Program-made: the position numbers and the translations under genes
Shown here: piece after piece, positions 1 through 9,590 of the stretch
Layout: each line of letters opens with the position of its first letter
Position numbering within the stretch: the stretch's first letter is position 1
Assembly: GCF_030062585.1 (NCBI RefSeq)
Contig: NZ_CP071935.1
Span: 931,034 to 995,033, forward strand
Source of the DNA: Helicobacter pylori
GTDB lineage: Bacteria > Campylobacterota > Campylobacteria > Campylobacterales > Helicobacteraceae
DNA: 64,000 nt
Reading direction: 5' to 3'
The notes under the pieces: generated by a model
Database searches by the model: none
Told to the model about the DNA's origin: nothing
Seen by the model: the letters and a program-made list of their open reading frames with translations, nothing else

Positions 1-221
1 ATCCCCATGTCTTTGATGTTTTGCGTGATGAAATAAGGGTGTAAATGCTTTTTCACTAAGGGGTGCAACCCGCCTTCAAAAGTTTTAGAATAAATCGCAT
101 CAAAAATTTGCGCCTTGTGGTGGGTGGCGTTGATGTTATTAAGTAAAGTTGTGGTGTCTCTAAAAACCAAACCAAATGTATCACACACTTTTTGATTTAA
201 AGAAATGATAAAAACACGCAA
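1..221 (-). CDS. LPS beta-1,4-galactosyltransferase (glycosyltransferase family 25), 5' part
   Basis: Partial gene: it starts inside the window and runs off the left edge, so only about 73 N-terminal residues are visible. They read (L/M)RVFIISLNQKVCDTFGLV and later FDAIYSKTFEGGLHP, which I recognise as the start of the H. pylori HP0826 type enzyme of glycosyltransferase family 25. That family adds galactose during synthesis of the Lewis-type O-antigen at the cytoplasmic face of the inner membrane. The start is a TTG at 221; GGGAG at 229-233 is correctly spaced, and there is no in-frame ATG nearby. It lies downstream of trxB on the same strand, about 370 bp away, so it probably has its own promoter. 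The catalytic DxD-like region lies outside the window. Confidence 0.8.
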   Translation of the reverse strand, partial: MRVFIISLNQKVCDTFGLVFRDTTTLLNNINATHHKAQIFDAIYSKTFEGGLHPLVKKHLHPYFITQNIKDMG

Positions 222-557
222 AGCTTAAACTCCCATAATTTTTTAATAGAGTATATCGTTTTTAGGCCTTGTTTATCATAAAACTCTTAAAGGGATAGGG
301 GATATTTTGAAACAACCCTCCCCCTTAAAAGATCCCACTAACCCCTAAAAACCGCTTTTTTTAGAAACTACCGCTTGCTTTTTGCAAGCTTTCTATATTT
401 ATTTTAACAAGCGATTTTTTAAATGCTATGATCAATACCCAACTAAAAACCAATAGCAAGAGAACGAAATGACATTGTGGCTAAAATAAGATTAAAATAA
501 CAAGAAACCTAAAATACCTTACAAGTTTTGAAATCCAATGAATGTTTGAAGCGAGAA
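222..557. other. Intergenic region between trxB and the LPS glycosyltransferase
   Basis: About 335 bp with no credible ORF. It contains a short perfect hairpin (6-bp arms GCTTGC/GCAAGC around TTTTT) at 373-389 followed by a T-rich stretch, and otherwise AT-rich DNA that should hold the promoter of the leftward glycosyltransferase gene. I see no clear -10 box I would defend. Confidence 0.5.
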
Positions 558-586
558 CTTATAACCCTAAAATCTAGGGTTATAAG
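558..586. terminator. Hairpin downstream of trxB
   Basis: A perfect 12-bp inverted repeat (CTTATAACCCTA / TAGGGTTATAAG, 5-nt loop) lies 8 bp beyond the trxB stop codon. The position is right for a terminator of the trxA-trxB side. The stem is not GC-rich and no long U-run follows in the leftward direction, so it may act as an RNA-stabilising 3' end instead. Confidence 0.55.
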
Positions 587-594
587 CTATAATT

Positions 595-1530
595 TTAATG
601 GTGTTCTAAATAAGAAATCACGCTTAAGGCTGCCGTAGCGCCATCGCTTGCCGCACAAACCACTTGCTTAGGGGCAAAAATGCGAATATCCCCTGCCGCA
701 AACAAGCCCTGAACGTTCGTTTTCATGGAAAAATCCACGACAATGGAGCCGTATTCATCGCATTTGCACAGCATAGAGCCGTCTTCTTGTTTTAACACAG
801 CGTTATTCACATCATAACCCACAAAAATAAAAAGCCCTGGCACGACCAATTCTGTTTTTTTATTAGTGGCTGTGTTTTTAATGCTTAAAGAAGACACTCC
901 AGAAGCATCGCCCTTGATTTCTTCCACCACATAAGGGGTTAAAAACTCAATCTTATCATTGTTTTTGGCATGCTCTAAAGTGATAGGCGCACACCTAAAA
1001 CCATCTCTTCTGTGGATAAGATAGACTTTTTTGCAGATATTGGCTAGATAAATCGCCTCTTCTACAGCGGTATCGCCCCCACCAAGCACCGCTACTTCCT
1101 TATTTTTGTAAAAGAAGCCATCGCATGTCGCGCAAGTGCTCACGCCTTTACCCCAATATTCTGACTCGCCCTTGATGCCTGTGCGTTTAGGGCTACCACC
1201 GGTAGCGATAATCACGCTCTTAGCCTCAAAAGTCTTGCCGTCTTCTGCCAAAATAATAAAATGAGAGTCTTTTTTAGAAACCCTTTGAACAGCAGTCATC
1301 TCATGCTTTAAGCCAAAGCGAAAGCATTGCTCTTGCCATGGTTGCATGAAATCCAACCCGCTCACCACTTCCTTAACGCCTGGATAGTTTTCAATTTCAC
1401 TACTGCCAGTGATTTGCCCCCCAGGCATTCCTTTTTCAAACAAAACGGCGTTTTTAACACCGCCTCTAGTGGCATAAAGCCCCGCACTCAAACCTGCAGG
1501 ACCACCTCCAATAATCGCGCAATCTATCAT
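595..1530 (-). CDS. trxB: Thioredoxin reductase (TrxR)
   Basis: A 311-residue flavoprotein that uses NADPH to reduce thioredoxin in the cytoplasm. It shows the FAD-binding GGGPAG motif at residues 8-13, the redox-active CATC pair (C133, C136) followed by DGFF, an NADPH-binding [10 protein letters not shown] at about 149, and the C-terminal FAD motif AAGDIR. Length is normal for low-molecular-weight bacterial thioredoxin reductases. It starts with ATG 4 bp after trxA ends, so the two form a two-gene operon. In H. pylori this pair supports peroxiredoxin AhpC in oxidative-stress defence (established knowledge). Nothing unusual in the sequence. Confidence 0.95.
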   Translation of the reverse strand: MIDCAIIGGGPAGLSAGLYATRGGVKNAVLFEKGMPGGQITGSSEIENYPGVKEVVSGLDFMQPWQEQCFRFGLKHEMTAVQRVSKKDSHFIILAEDGKTFEAKSVIIATGGSPKRTGIKGESEYWGKGVSTCATCDGFFYKNKEVAVLGGGDTAVEEAIYLANICKKVYLIHRRDGFRCAPITLEHAKNNDKIEFLTPYVVEEIKGDASGVSSLSIKNTATNKKTELVVPGLFIFVGYDVNNAVLKQEDGSMLCKCDEYGSIVVDFSMKTNVQGLFAAGDIRIFAPKQVVCAASDGATAALSVISYLEHH

Positions 1531-1534
1531 GCTA

Positions 1535-1855
1535 TTAGCCTAGAAGTTTGTTCAATTGCTCTTTTAAAGCAACTTTAGTTTGCACGCCCACCAGCTGATG
1601 GACGACTTCGCCATCTTTTGTGAATAAAAGCGTAGGAATGCTTCTAATACCAAATTTCGCGCTCAATTCTTCTTGCTCATCGGTATTGACTTTACAAATC
1701 TTAGCCTTACCTTCATATTCGCTAGCTAATTCATCAATCACAGGGGATAGCATCTTACAAGGACCACACCATGGCGCCCAAAAATCCACTAACGCAACCC
1801 CTTTTTTAATGGTGCTTTCAAAATTTTCTTCAGTTAATTCAATATAGTGACTCAT
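1535..1855 (-). CDS. trxA: Thioredoxin
   Basis: A 106-residue thioredoxin, the electron carrier that reduces disulfides in client proteins. The active site WCGPC has catalytic cysteines at 30 and 33, preceded by VDFWAP, and the cis-proline loop RSIPT is present. The ATG is preceded by a strong AGGAG ribosome-binding site. It is first in the trxA-trxB operon. The 90-bp upstream gap to the YraN-like gene is AT-rich and carries TAGAAT-like sequences at 1871-1876 (minus strand) that could be the -10 box. Confidence 0.96.
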   Translation of the reverse strand: MSHYIELTEENFESTIKKGVALVDFWAPWCGPCKMLSPVIDELASEYEGKAKICKVNTDEQEELSAKFGIRSIPTLLFTKDGEVVHQLVGVQTKVALKEQLNKLLG

Positions 1856-1946
1856 TGGTTACTCCTAATTATTCTATGATTTTGATTAACGAGAACTATC
1901 TTATCCTAATAATGTTAATGAAAACGCATTGATTTTGGATAAAAAT

Positions 1947-2291
1947 CTAAAAAGTGATATTTTCTAAAAGCTCAAATTTACCATTTTTCACAATAAGAGC
2001 GTCAATGCAAAAATCGCTGTTGGGATCTTTTTGGGACAAATAACAGCGGATCGTTTTAATCATCTTTCTTAATTTACTCGGCGTGATCGCATAAATGGGA
2101 TCAAAATTTTCCCCGCTTTTGACTTCAATGAAATGCAAAACCCCTTTTTTCAAAGCGATAATATCAATTTCGCCAAATTGTGAAAAAAAGTTCCTTTCTA
2201 TTATTTCAAAACCTAGCGTTTTTAAAAATCCGCAAGCTTCTTCTTCAGCCTTTAAGCCTTTTTCTCTATGTTTGTTGTTCAAAAATCGCAT
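1947..2291 (-). CDS. YraN/UPF0102 family protein
   Basis: A 114-residue protein of the YraN (UPF0102) family, predicted to adopt a Holliday-junction-resolvase-like nuclease fold; its biochemical role is not settled. It shows the conserved [10 protein letters not shown] start, the GEIDIIAL segment and the FIEVKSG segment with the D...ExK pattern of PD-(D/E)xK nucleases (GEIDI, then IEVK). It begins directly after hom stops (2291/2292), so the two are translationally adjacent. Length fits the family. Confidence 0.85.
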   Translation of the reverse strand: MRFLNNKHREKGLKAEEEACGFLKTLGFEIIERNFFSQFGEIDIIALKKGVLHFIEVKSGENFDPIYAITPSKLRKMIKTIRCYLSQKDPNSDFCIDALIVKNGKFELLENITF

Positions 2292-3557
2292 TCAATTTTC
2301 CAAACGAATCATTTTAGGGGTATCCAACACGCTTTGTAAATTTTCAAGCTCTTTAAGAGCGTTCAGCATAGATTTTTCGTTGGTGGTGTGCGTGGAAAAT
2401 AAGATTTTAGCCTTGTTAGAATGCGGGATTTCTTTTTGCAAAACATTGTTGAGCGAAATATCATTTTTAGCTAAAATCGCGCTGATTTGAGAAAAAACCC
2501 CTTTTTCATCGCTCACTAACAAGCGCGCATAGTAAGCGCATTGGATTTCTTCTTTGGGTTTTAGAGGGAGTTTTTGAGGGGTTTCAAAGCCTAGCATTAG
2601 AGAGCTTTTTTTTCTTGCGATTTCTATAATATCGCTAATGACCGCGCTTGCGGTAGGCTCTCCCCCAGCCCCAGCCCCATAATACAAAGTTTCGCCCACT
2701 TTATCCCCTATAACGCTGATAGCGTTCATCACCCCATCCACTTTAGAGAGCATGCATTCGTTTTTGATCATGCTTGGATGCACCCTTAATTCAATGCAAT
2801 CTGGGTGTTTTTTAGCGATGCCTAAAAGTTTGATGCTATAACCAAATTCTTTAGCAAACTCCATGTCGTCTGGCTCTATTTTTTCAATGCCTTCAATCAA
2901 AATTTCTTCTAATTTCGCATCAATGCCATACGCTAAAGACGCTAAAATCAATAATTTGTGCGCCGCATCAATGCCTTTAATGTCAAATTCAGGGTTCAAT
3001 TCCGCATAGCCTAAATGCTGTGCGTCTTTCAAAGCGTCCTTAAAGCTCGCTTGATTTTTAAACATCTGGCTTAAAATGTAATTGCTCGTGCCGTTTAAAA
3101 TCCCTTTAAAAGAAAGGATGTGATTAGCGCTCAAGCCGTCTTTTAAAGCCTTGATAATAGGGATACCCCCGCACACGCTCGCTTCAAAGCCTATGGGGGT
3201 GTTTTTAGCGGTTTGCTCTAATTCATAGCGGTGATACGCTAACATGGCTTTATTGGCTGTAACGAAGGCTTTTTGTTTGGCTAAAGTTTTTTTAGCTAAA
3301 AGATAAGGCGCTTCCACCCCACCCATAAGCTCCACGACAATATCAATCTCTTCATCTTCTATCAGGCTTTCTAAATCATTACTGATTTCAAAAGCATAGC
3401 CTTTGTGCTTTTTCACATCTCGCACCACCGCTTTTTTAATCCCAATTTCTACGCCGGCTCTGTCTTTGATGATTTCTTGATTTTCTTGTAAGATTTTAGC
3501 GACCGCGCTCCCCACACACCCTAAACCCACAAGCCCTATATTCAATTTTTTTTTCAT
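2292..3557 (-). CDS. hom: Homoserine dehydrogenase
   Basis: A 421-residue enzyme reducing aspartate semialdehyde to homoserine on the branch leading to threonine and methionine. The N-terminal Rossmann segment [13 protein letters not shown] (residues 10-22) binds NAD(P); [11 protein letters not shown] and the [11 protein letters not shown] block are conserved catalytic-domain signatures; a C-terminal ACT-like regulatory domain of about 75 residues begins around [10 protein letters not shown]. It lies between uvrC (10 bp upstream) and the YraN-like gene on the same strand, so it is probably part of a uvrC-hom-yraN operon. Full length, no anomalies. Confidence 0.95.
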   Translation of the reverse strand: MKKKLNIGLVGLGCVGSAVAKILQENQEIIKDRAGVEIGIKKAVVRDVKKHKGYAFEISNDLESLIEDEEIDIVVELMGGVEAPYLLAKKTLAKQKAFVTANKAMLAYHRYELEQTAKNTPIGFEASVCGGIPIIKALKDGLSANHILSFKGILNGTSNYILSQMFKNQASFKDALKDAQHLGYAELNPEFDIKGIDAAHKLLILASLAYGIDAKLEEILIEGIEKIEPDDMEFAKEFGYSIKLLGIAKKHPDCIELRVHPSMIKNECMLSKVDGVMNAISVIGDKVGETLYYGAGAGGEPTASAVISDIIEIARKKSSLMLGFETPQKLPLKPKEEIQCAYYARLLVSDEKGVFSQISAILAKNDISLNNVLQKEIPHSNKAKILFSTHTTNEKSMLNALKELENLQSVLDTPKMIRLEN

Positions 3558-3567
3558 GCCTTTTCCT

Positions 3568-5352
3568 TTAAATTCGTTTTTTCAAAACGGCGTTTTTTTC
3601 TTGTTCGCTCGCTTTTTCTATCGCTTCAAAACTCCCAAAATAATCCAACAATTTTTTCACGCTGGCTTCTCCTATGCCCTTTTCTTTTAAAAGAGCGATT
3701 TGTTTCATGTTTTTAAGTTTAGTGGATCTGTGGAAGTTTATCGCATACCGGTGGCTTTCATCGCGCAATTTTTGCACCCACTGCAAGCGTTTGTCGCTAG
3801 GGAGCAATTTAAAAGTATTACTAGGCGTATGGATAATGTCTTTAGCGCCCCCTTTAGAGCGATAAGCCTTAGAATCCCTTTTTTCTTTAGAAATAGCGAT
3901 CACTTCTACAAAACTCCCGCTGCTTTTTAAAACTTCTAAAGCGATGTTTAATTGCGCCCTCCCTCCATCAATCACCCACAAATTAGGCGGTGGCTCTTTA
4001 GCAAAGTCTAAAGCCCTTCTGGTGAGCAATTCGCTTATTTGAGCGTATTCATTAGAGCCTTTTAAATGGTAGCGCCGGTAAGAGTCTTTTTGAAATGCAT
4101 TGTTTTCATACACGACCATTCCCCCCACGCACTGGCTGTTTGAATGGTGGCTTGTGTCAAAGATTTCCACCCTATAAGGCACGCACTCTAAATTGAAAAG
4201 CGATCGCGCTTCTTCTAAAATCAGATCTTCATTAGAGGTTTTTTCTTGGCTAAAAATCTCTTGAGCGTTTTTCATAGCGATTTCTATTAAAGCGAGCTTG
4301 TCGCCCTTTTTAGGAATGCTAAGAGCGATTTTTTTAGAATATTGATGAGAGATAAACTCTTGCAATTCTTTAAGCGTTTCATTAGAGCAAGCGCTCAATA
4401 AGATCTGTTCAGGCATCAAAGGCAAATGCGATTGGTAATGATTGATAATGGCTTGTTTCATCGCTTCATCGGTGTCAAACCCATTAAGGGAGTGGATTTT
4501 TTCAAACGCTGAAGAAATGATTTTACCCCCACGCATAAACATTTTCACTAAGACCGCTTTATTGCTTGCACCATAAAAAGCAAAAATATCCAAATCATAG
4601 AGTTTGGCCAAATCCATGCAAGTGAAAGGGGCGATTTTTTGGATTTTTGCAATCCTGTCCCTGTAAATGAGAGCTTCTTCAAAACGCAAGTTACTAGAAA
4701 GGCGCTCCATTTTCAATTCAAGCTCTTTGATGAGCCTGTCTTTATTTTCAATCATTTCTAAACATTCTTTAGCGATTTTTGAATACTCTTCTTTAGTGAT
4801 TTTATCCTCGCATGGGGCTTTGCAACGCTCTATTTGATAAAACATGCATGCCTTTTTATCCTTGATGCAATTTTTCTTTTGAACTAAAGGGAGCAACTCA
4901 TACAAGCTGTCCAAAATATCCTTAGCCCCGCTCGTAAAAGGGCCAAAATATTTAACGCCAGGCTGTTTTAAAATTTTTCGTGTGATTAAAGGGATAGGGA
5001 AATCGGTGGAAAAATCCATGTAAATATAAGGGTAAGTTTTATCGTCTCTTAAAAGAATGTTGTATTTGGGCTTGAGCTGCTTGATTAAAGAATTTTCCAA
5101 AATCAAAGCGTCTTGCTCGTTTTCCACTAAAATGGTTTCTAAAAAAGCGATTTGTTTGACCATCATTTGGACGCGTAAGCTAGCGCGAGGATTGGGCGTG
5201 ATTTCATTATTACGGATGGAAAAATAGCTTTTGATGCGTTTTTTTAAGTTTTTCGCCTTACCGATATAGAGTAATTGGCGGTTTTTATCAAAATATTGAT
5301 ACACGCCACTGCTATTAGGAAGGTTTTTCAAACTGGACAATAAATCAGCCAT
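3568..5352 (-). CDS. uvrC: Excinuclease ABC subunit C
   Basis: A 594-residue nucleotide excision repair endonuclease that makes the two incisions around a UvrAB-marked lesion. Order of domains: N-terminal GIY-YIG nuclease (SGVYQYF... [13 protein letters not shown], about 15-40), a Cys-rich segment ([20 protein letters not shown]), a UVR motif near residue 230 ([12 protein letters not shown]), the C-terminal RNase H-like nuclease ([17 protein letters not shown]) and a terminal helix-hairpin-helix ([19 protein letters not shown]). Start is ATG, 1 bp after the preceding small gene ends. Full length. Confidence 0.96.
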   Translation of the reverse strand: MADLLSSLKNLPNSSGVYQYFDKNRQLLYIGKAKNLKKRIKSYFSIRNNEITPNPRASLRVQMMVKQIAFLETILVENEQDALILENSLIKQLKPKYNILLRDDKTYPYIYMDFSTDFPIPLITRKILKQPGVKYFGPFTSGAKDILDSLYELLPLVQKKNCIKDKKACMFYQIERCKAPCEDKITKEEYSKIAKECLEMIENKDRLIKELELKMERLSSNLRFEEALIYRDRIAKIQKIAPFTCMDLAKLYDLDIFAFYGASNKAVLVKMFMRGGKIISSAFEKIHSLNGFDTDEAMKQAIINHYQSHLPLMPEQILLSACSNETLKELQEFISHQYSKKIALSIPKKGDKLALIEIAMKNAQEIFSQEKTSNEDLILEEARSLFNLECVPYRVEIFDTSHHSNSQCVGGMVVYENNAFQKDSYRRYHLKGSNEYAQISELLTRRALDFAKEPPPNLWVIDGGRAQLNIALEVLKSSGSFVEVIAISKEKRDSKAYRSKGGAKDIIHTPSNTFKLLPSDKRLQWVQKLRDESHRYAINFHRSTKLKNMKQIALLKEKGIGEASVKKLLDYFGSFEAIEKASEQEKNAVLKKRI

Positions 5353-5814
5353 TCATTCCTCAAAAAAACTTCGTTGGTAGTGGATCAAAGCGCGCGCTTT
5401 TTCAAAACATTCATGCAAACGAGCGTCTTTAATGGGGTTATGGAACAACCCTAAAGCGCTAGGGCGAAAAAAACGGGCTTGTTTTTTAATGGGGGCATAA
5501 AAATTGGCTTTTTCTAAGGAATCTTTAGGCACATAACCTAAAATTTCTAACCCATTCAACCCGTCAAACCCATAAGCATGCCCTTGCGTGTTTAAAAAAT
5601 GGCTGATTTCTTTAGCGAATCGCTGGTTAAATTCCTTAGAAGCCCAAAGATCTTTAAACGCAAAAAGCAATTTAGAGTCTTTTATGAAGATAAAAAGCAA
5701 ATTTTCTTGTAAACTTAAAGGCATAAAAACCTTAAGCTTTTTGAGTTTCAAAAGAGTTTCAAGCTTTTTATAAGACTTTTTTTGAATGAGTAAGGAGAAA
5801 ATATTTTGTTCCAT
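5353..5814 (-). CDS. Conserved hypothetical protein (HP0820-like)
   Basis: A 153-residue protein rich in Lys, Leu and Phe, with no signal peptide and no motif I recognise. It ends immediately before the uvrC start (5352/5353), so it is probably co-transcribed with uvrC. Its own start overlaps, on the opposite strand, the first codons of the small lipoprotein gene at 5806-5985, giving divergent overlapping starts. Function unknown; operon position suggests only co-expression with uvrC. Confidence 0.75.
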   Translation of the reverse strand: MEQNIFSLLIQKKSYKKLETLLKLKKLKVFMPLSLQENLLFIFIKDSKLLFAFKDLWASKEFNQRFAKEISHFLNTQGHAYGFDGLNGLEILGYVPKDSLEKANFYAPIKKQARFFRPSALGLFHNPIKDARLHECFEKARALIHYQRSFFEE

Positions 5815-5985
5815 AAACCGATCTTAACATGCTTTTTAATACTTGTAGCGATAACGATTCAAGCTTGCGGCTATAAAGCCCCTCCATTCAATGAAAAACC
5901 CGCTAAAAAAACTTCAAACAGCTCTAATTCTTCTATGCAAACGCCCACCAATAACACCACGCCAGAATTTTTAAACGAGCCTTAA
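5806..5985 (+). CDS. Small LptM-like lipoprotein
   Basis: A 59-residue ORF too short for most gene-length cut-offs. It starts at TTG (5806) with a well-placed AAGGAG at 5792-5797. Residues 1-21 are a lipoprotein signal peptide (FLILVAITIQAC) with a lipobox ending at Cys21; CGYKAPPF follows, matching the CGxKxPL(Y/F) opening of the LptM/YifL family, then a low-complexity Ser/Asn/Thr/Pro tail. LptM stabilises the LptDE lipopolysaccharide translocon in E. coli (established knowledge); that role here is inference from the short motif. It is convergent with the ProV-like gene, which ends 2 bp away, and overlaps the start of the divergent HP0820-like gene by 9 bp. Confidence 0.75.
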   Translation: MFHKPILTCFLILVAITIQACGYKAPPFNEKPAKKTSNSSNSSMQTPTNNTTPEFLNEP

Positions 5986-5987
5986 AA

Positions 5988-6638
5988 TCATTGCCCTTGT
6001 TTAAGGGTTTTGATTTCTAGGGTTTTTGTGGCTAACTTTTGCGCCTCTTCCTCATCATGCGTTACCATAATGAAAGTAGCGCAAGAATTTTGGTGTATCT
6101 CTTTGATGAGATCCTGTAAATTCTTACGATTTAAACTATCTAAAGCGCTAAAAGGCTCGTCTAATAAAATGAGTTCTGGCTTGTGGATAATCCCCCTAAT
6201 AATACCCACTCTTTGGGCTTGCCCCCCACTCAATTCGTTAGGGAATTTATCCATAAGGCTCTCCTCTAACCCCATTTTTAACGCTAAGGCTTTGGCTTCT
6301 TTTTGAGCGGCTTGTTTGTTTATGCCTTGTAAATTAAGGCAAAAGGTCATGTTTTGCATGGCGTTTAAATGAGAGAATAAGGAATTGCCTTGAGCGATAT
6401 AGCCTATTTTTTGGCGTAAAAAAGCGTTGTTTGAAAGGGTCTCATTAAAGATTTTAACGCTCCCAAAACTGGGTTTTAAAAGCCCTAAAATCAAGCCTAA
6501 AAGCGTGCTTTTACCGCTCCCGCTCTCCCCTAAAACGCATAAAAAATCCCCTTTTTCAATGTTTAAATTAAAATCCTTAAAAATAGCGCGATTGTGGTAG
6601 TTAAAAGACACATTCTCTATTGTAACGATTCCTTTCAT
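5988..6638 (-). CDS. proV: Osmoprotectant ABC transporter ATPase (ProV-like)
   Basis: A 216-residue ATPase powering the adjacent permease/binding-protein fusion. Walker A GESGSGKST is near residue 37, the ABC signature LSGGQAQRVG near 137, Walker B LILLDEP near 157, and the switch histidine is in MVTHDEEEA. It is shorter than classical ProV/OpuAA because it lacks the C-terminal CBS domains used for ionic-strength sensing, so regulation must differ. It begins 3 bp after the permease gene ends, so the two form an operon. Gene symbol by homology; the substrate (betaine, choline or related) is not shown by the sequence. Confidence 0.88.
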   Translation of the reverse strand: MKGIVTIENVSFNYHNRAIFKDFNLNIEKGDFLCVLGESGSGKSTLLGLILGLLKPSFGSVKIFNETLSNNAFLRQKIGYIAQGNSLFSHLNAMQNMTFCLNLQGINKQAAQKEAKALALKMGLEESLMDKFPNELSGGQAQRVGIIRGIIHKPELILLDEPFSALDSLNRKNLQDLIKEIHQNSCATFIMVTHDEEEAQKLATKTLEIKTLKQGQ

Positions 6639-6641
6639 GCT

Positions 6642-8312
6642 TTATAACCCTAGGCTTTCTAAAAAATCTTTAGCTACGATTTGGGGGCTTTTTTTCAACA
6701 CTTCCACCTGATAGTTTAAATCCTGCATTTTTTCATCGCTAATTTTTGAATCCAATTTTTCTAAGATTTTTAATACTTTAGGATACTTTTTGACAACTTC
6801 TTTTCTTATGATGATGCCGGCTTGATAATTAGGGAAAAACCCTTTATCATCCTTAAGCACCTTTAAATCCAACTCTTTGATTTGAGCGTCTGTGGTGAAG
6901 ACGTCTAAAGCGTTGATTTTATGGGATTCAAAACTTTTATAACGCAAATTAATATCCATTTCATGCAAACTTCTAAAATGAAAGCGATAAGCTTTCACTA
7001 AGCCCTTAAAAGCGTCCTCTCTTTCAAAAAAGTCAAACTCCGCTCCAAAATCAAAATTTGGGCTATGAAAGGCTAAATCGCTGAAAGTTTTAATCGCGTA
7101 TTTTTGAGCGTCTTCTTTAGAAATCGCTAAGGAATAGGTGTTGTTAAAGCCCAAAAGCCCCACCCACAAAAGATTAAATTCCTTCTCATAACGCTTTTTA
7201 ATCGTTTCAAAATCCACTTTTTGAGTCAAAGGGTTTTTGAGCGTATTCACCCAAGCGGTGCCGGTATATTCCACATACAAATCAAAATCGCCCCTAATTA
7301 ATGCCGGATGGATATTCATCGTCCCCCCACCAATGCCAAACGCTCGCTTGATAGGGATATGGTGTTTTTCTAACAAAAGGCTTAAAATTTCGCCCAAAAT
7401 ATACTGCTCGCTGTTAGGTTTTGTGGCCACGACTAAGGGCTTTTCTTCTGTGGCGTTTCTAGGAATGAGCCATAAAGCGCTCGCTAGCAATAAAAAAAGA
7501 AACACCGCTAAATTAAGATAAACTCTTCTTTTTTGTTTTTGGGTGGCGTTTTGAGAAAATAGGCGTTGCAAGGCGTTTTCATGCTGAAACACGCTCACAA
7601 ATTGATCCGCTAAAACGCTAAAAAGAGCAATAATCAAGCTGCCCGCCACTAAAAGCGTGGTATTTTGCGTGTTTAGCCCTCTAAAAATCGCCTGCCCCAA
7701 ACCCCCAGCCCCAATGAGTGCCCCAATCCCAGCCATCGCCACTAACATCACCACCGCAATCCTTAAGCCCACTAAAATTTGGGGGATAGCGAGCAAGAAG
7801 TGCACCCTAAAAAACAACTCTTTGGGGTTGCACCCTAGCCCAATAGCGGCTTTAATCACCTCTTCTCTCACCTCTTTTAAGGCGTTATAGGTGCTATGGA
7901 CAATGGGTAACAAGCCGTATAAGACCAACACCAAAAGCGCGTTTTTTAACCCCACCCCAATCACAGGAATGAATAACGCGAATAACGCAAGCGATGGGAT
8001 GGTGTAGAGGAAATTCACCACAGGGAGCAAAAACGCCCTAGCCTTTGAGTTATAAAACACAAAAACCCCAATCAAAACCCCAAACACCAGCACGAGAAGA
8101 CTAGAAAGCGCAACGATGATAAAATGCTGCGCGATCAAATCTATAAAGTAAATGAAGCGATCATGAAATTCTTTTATCAAATATTTTACCACGCTTATTT
8201 TTAACGCCATAGCAACTAAATGCTGCGTAGCCACATCTATAGAATGGAGCAACCATTCATGCAATTCTTTGATCAATTGTTTAAAAACGCCCATGTTTGG
8301 CATTATAACCAA
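6642..8312 (-). CDS. proWX: Osmoprotectant ABC permease fused to substrate-binding protein (ProWX)
   Basis: A 556-residue fusion. An N-terminal extension of about 65 residues is followed by an ABC permease domain with several membrane segments (about 70-240; GAGGLGQAIFRGL resembles the permease coupling loop region), a further membrane span near 270-285, and a C-terminal OpuAC-type glycine betaine/choline binding domain (about 295-556; VATKPNSEQYILGEIL, YVEYTGTAW) tethered outside the membrane. The permease-binding fusion is typical of the OpuC/OsmX lineage in H. pylori. The N-terminal extension consists of two tandem copies of a 30-residue segment (LIKELHEWLLHSIDVATQH / LIKEFHDRFIYFIDLIAQH). 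Several near-N-terminal Met codons make the start uncertain. Confidence 0.88.
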   Translation of the reverse strand: MVIMPNMGVFKQLIKELHEWLLHSIDVATQHLVAMALKISVVKYLIKEFHDRFIYFIDLIAQHFIIVALSSLLVLVFGVLIGVFVFYNSKARAFLLPVVNFLYTIPSLALFALFIPVIGVGLKNALLVLVLYGLLPIVHSTYNALKEVREEVIKAAIGLGCNPKELFFRVHFLLAIPQILVGLRIAVVMLVAMAGIGALIGAGGLGQAIFRGLNTQNTTLLVAGSLIIALFSVLADQFVSVFQHENALQRLFSQNATQKQKRRVYLNLAVFLFLLLASALWLIPRNATEEKPLVVATKPNSEQYILGEILSLLLEKHHIPIKRAFGIGGGTMNIHPALIRGDFDLYVEYTGTAWVNTLKNPLTQKVDFETIKKRYEKEFNLLWVGLLGFNNTYSLAISKEDAQKYAIKTFSDLAFHSPNFDFGAEFDFFEREDAFKGLVKAYRFHFRSLHEMDINLRYKSFESHKINALDVFTTDAQIKELDLKVLKDDKGFFPNYQAGIIIRKEVVKKYPKVLKILEKLDSKISDEKMQDLNYQVEVLKKSPQIVAKDFLESLGL

Positions 8313-8371
8313 ACTTATTTGAATAAAGGGGTTTTAAAACGCTAAAGGCATTTTTTAATATTGGTTGCAGA

Positions 8372-8818
8372 TTAAAACTGAAAGGTGCGTTTGCCTAAAT
8401 TAGTGCTAACTTCTATCCATAGCGGCTGGTTTTCGCATAAAATTTCATAGGCTACGCTTTGATTCCTTACTAAAGAAACGCTTTTAGGCGTGGGGTAGAG
8501 TGAGCAAGAACGCCCTTGATTGATGTCAATTTTTAAGATAACCACGCTCTCCACGACAGCGCTCACCTTTAAATAATACGACTCCCTAGCCCCTTGCCAT
8601 TCTAAATAGGGCGTTTCTTGGGGGACAATCTCTAAAGCCACTAAAGGGCTTTGAGCCAGTTTTAAACGCGTTTTTTGCTCCTGCTCTTTTAATTCTTGTT
8701 CTCTGTTGATCCCTTTATCAATCAAATCAAAAAGGTTTGAAGAAGCGTCCTTTTCTCTAGCGATAAGGCTCGCTAACAACAAAAAGATTAACAAAAAAAT
8801 TGGTTTCATGCGATTCAT
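8372..8818 (-). CDS. Exported hypothetical protein downstream of motB (HP0817-like)
   Basis: A 148-residue protein with an N-terminal signal peptide (MKPIFLLIFLLLASLIA) and a short charged linker (REQELKEQEQKTR) before a compact beta-rich domain ending in KRTFQF. It overlaps the end of motB by 4 bp (ATGA-type overlap) and so is the third gene of a motA-motB operon. That context suggests a periplasmic role connected with the flagellar motor, but no motif proves it. Two cysteines (GRSCSLYP, EILCENQ) could form a disulfide. Confidence 0.75.
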   Translation of the reverse strand: MNRMKPIFLLIFLLLASLIAREKDASSNLFDLIDKGINREQELKEQEQKTRLKLAQSPLVALEIVPQETPYLEWQGARESYYLKVSAVVESVVILKIDINQGRSCSLYPTPKSVSLVRNQSVAYEILCENQPLWIEVSTNLGKRTFQF

Positions 8819-9588
8819 TCTTGCTGTTTGTGGGGATTGAATTCTTCATCTAAAATAGAATGGATCTTACTCAAATCGTTCGCATCGGTTGAAAAAAAGA
8901 TTTCCACACGATTGTTTTTCATTCTGTTTTCTAGGGAGTCATTAGGCGCGATAGGGTTGGTAGAGCCGTAAGAAGAAAAAGACAATTGGTTAGGATCCAC
9001 GCCGTATTGCATAAGGACTTTCATCACCCTATAAGCGCGATTGGCGGCTAATTCATAATGGCTTTTAAAACGGGTTTTAGTTAAAGGCGTATTATCCGTA
9101 AAACCCCTTACATTGATATGCACCCTTTTAGGGAGTTTTTGAATGATTTTAGCGATCCGTTCAAGATAAAGCATCATGTCTTGATTGATGGCGTCTGAAG
9201 TGGCGTTTTCAAACAGCAAACTAGAGGGGAGCTTTAAAACAGAGCCTTGATCAATTTGCTCTAAAACACTGCCTTCGCCTTTGCGAGCGATAGTGGCTTT
9301 TGTTTCGGTATTTTGCGAAGCCGGTTTGGAGCTTTCGCTCGCCATTTGCTCTTCTTCTTTCCCTGAATCAGGGGGGATCACTACAACCGGCTGCATCGCC
9401 TCTGGCTTAGGGGCGTAATTAAAAATCTTAATGAATTCGGTTTTTAAGGCTTCCACTTTGGATTTATTGACCGCTGAAATGGCATAAAGAGCGATAAAAA
9501 GCGCAAGCAACAACGACAAAAAGTCCGCATAAGGAACCGCCCATTTTTCGCCGGCGGGGCATTCAGTAGGTTTGTTTTTCTTAGCCAT
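8815..9588 (-). CDS. motB: Flagellar stator protein MotB
   Basis: A 257-residue stator subunit that anchors the proton-driven motor to peptidoglycan. After a short cytoplasmic tail comes the single membrane helix with the essential proton-binding aspartate (WAVPYADFLSLLLALF, D22), then a plug/linker region and a C-terminal OmpA-like peptidoglycan-binding domain (INVRGFTDNTPLT, about 158-170; NRAYRV; NNRVEIFF). Starts 2 bp after motA ends. Length and motifs are normal. Confidence 0.96.
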   Translation of the reverse strand: MAKKNKPTECPAGEKWAVPYADFLSLLLALFIALYAISAVNKSKVEALKTEFIKIFNYAPKPEAMQPVVVIPPDSGKEEEQMASESSKPASQNTETKATIARKGEGSVLEQIDQGSVLKLPSSLLFENATSDAINQDMMLYLERIAKIIQKLPKRVHINVRGFTDNTPLTKTRFKSHYELAANRAYRVMKVLMQYGVDPNQLSFSSYGSTNPIAPNDSLENRMKNNRVEIFFSTDANDLSKIHSILDEEFNPHKQQE

Positions 9589-9590
9589 GT

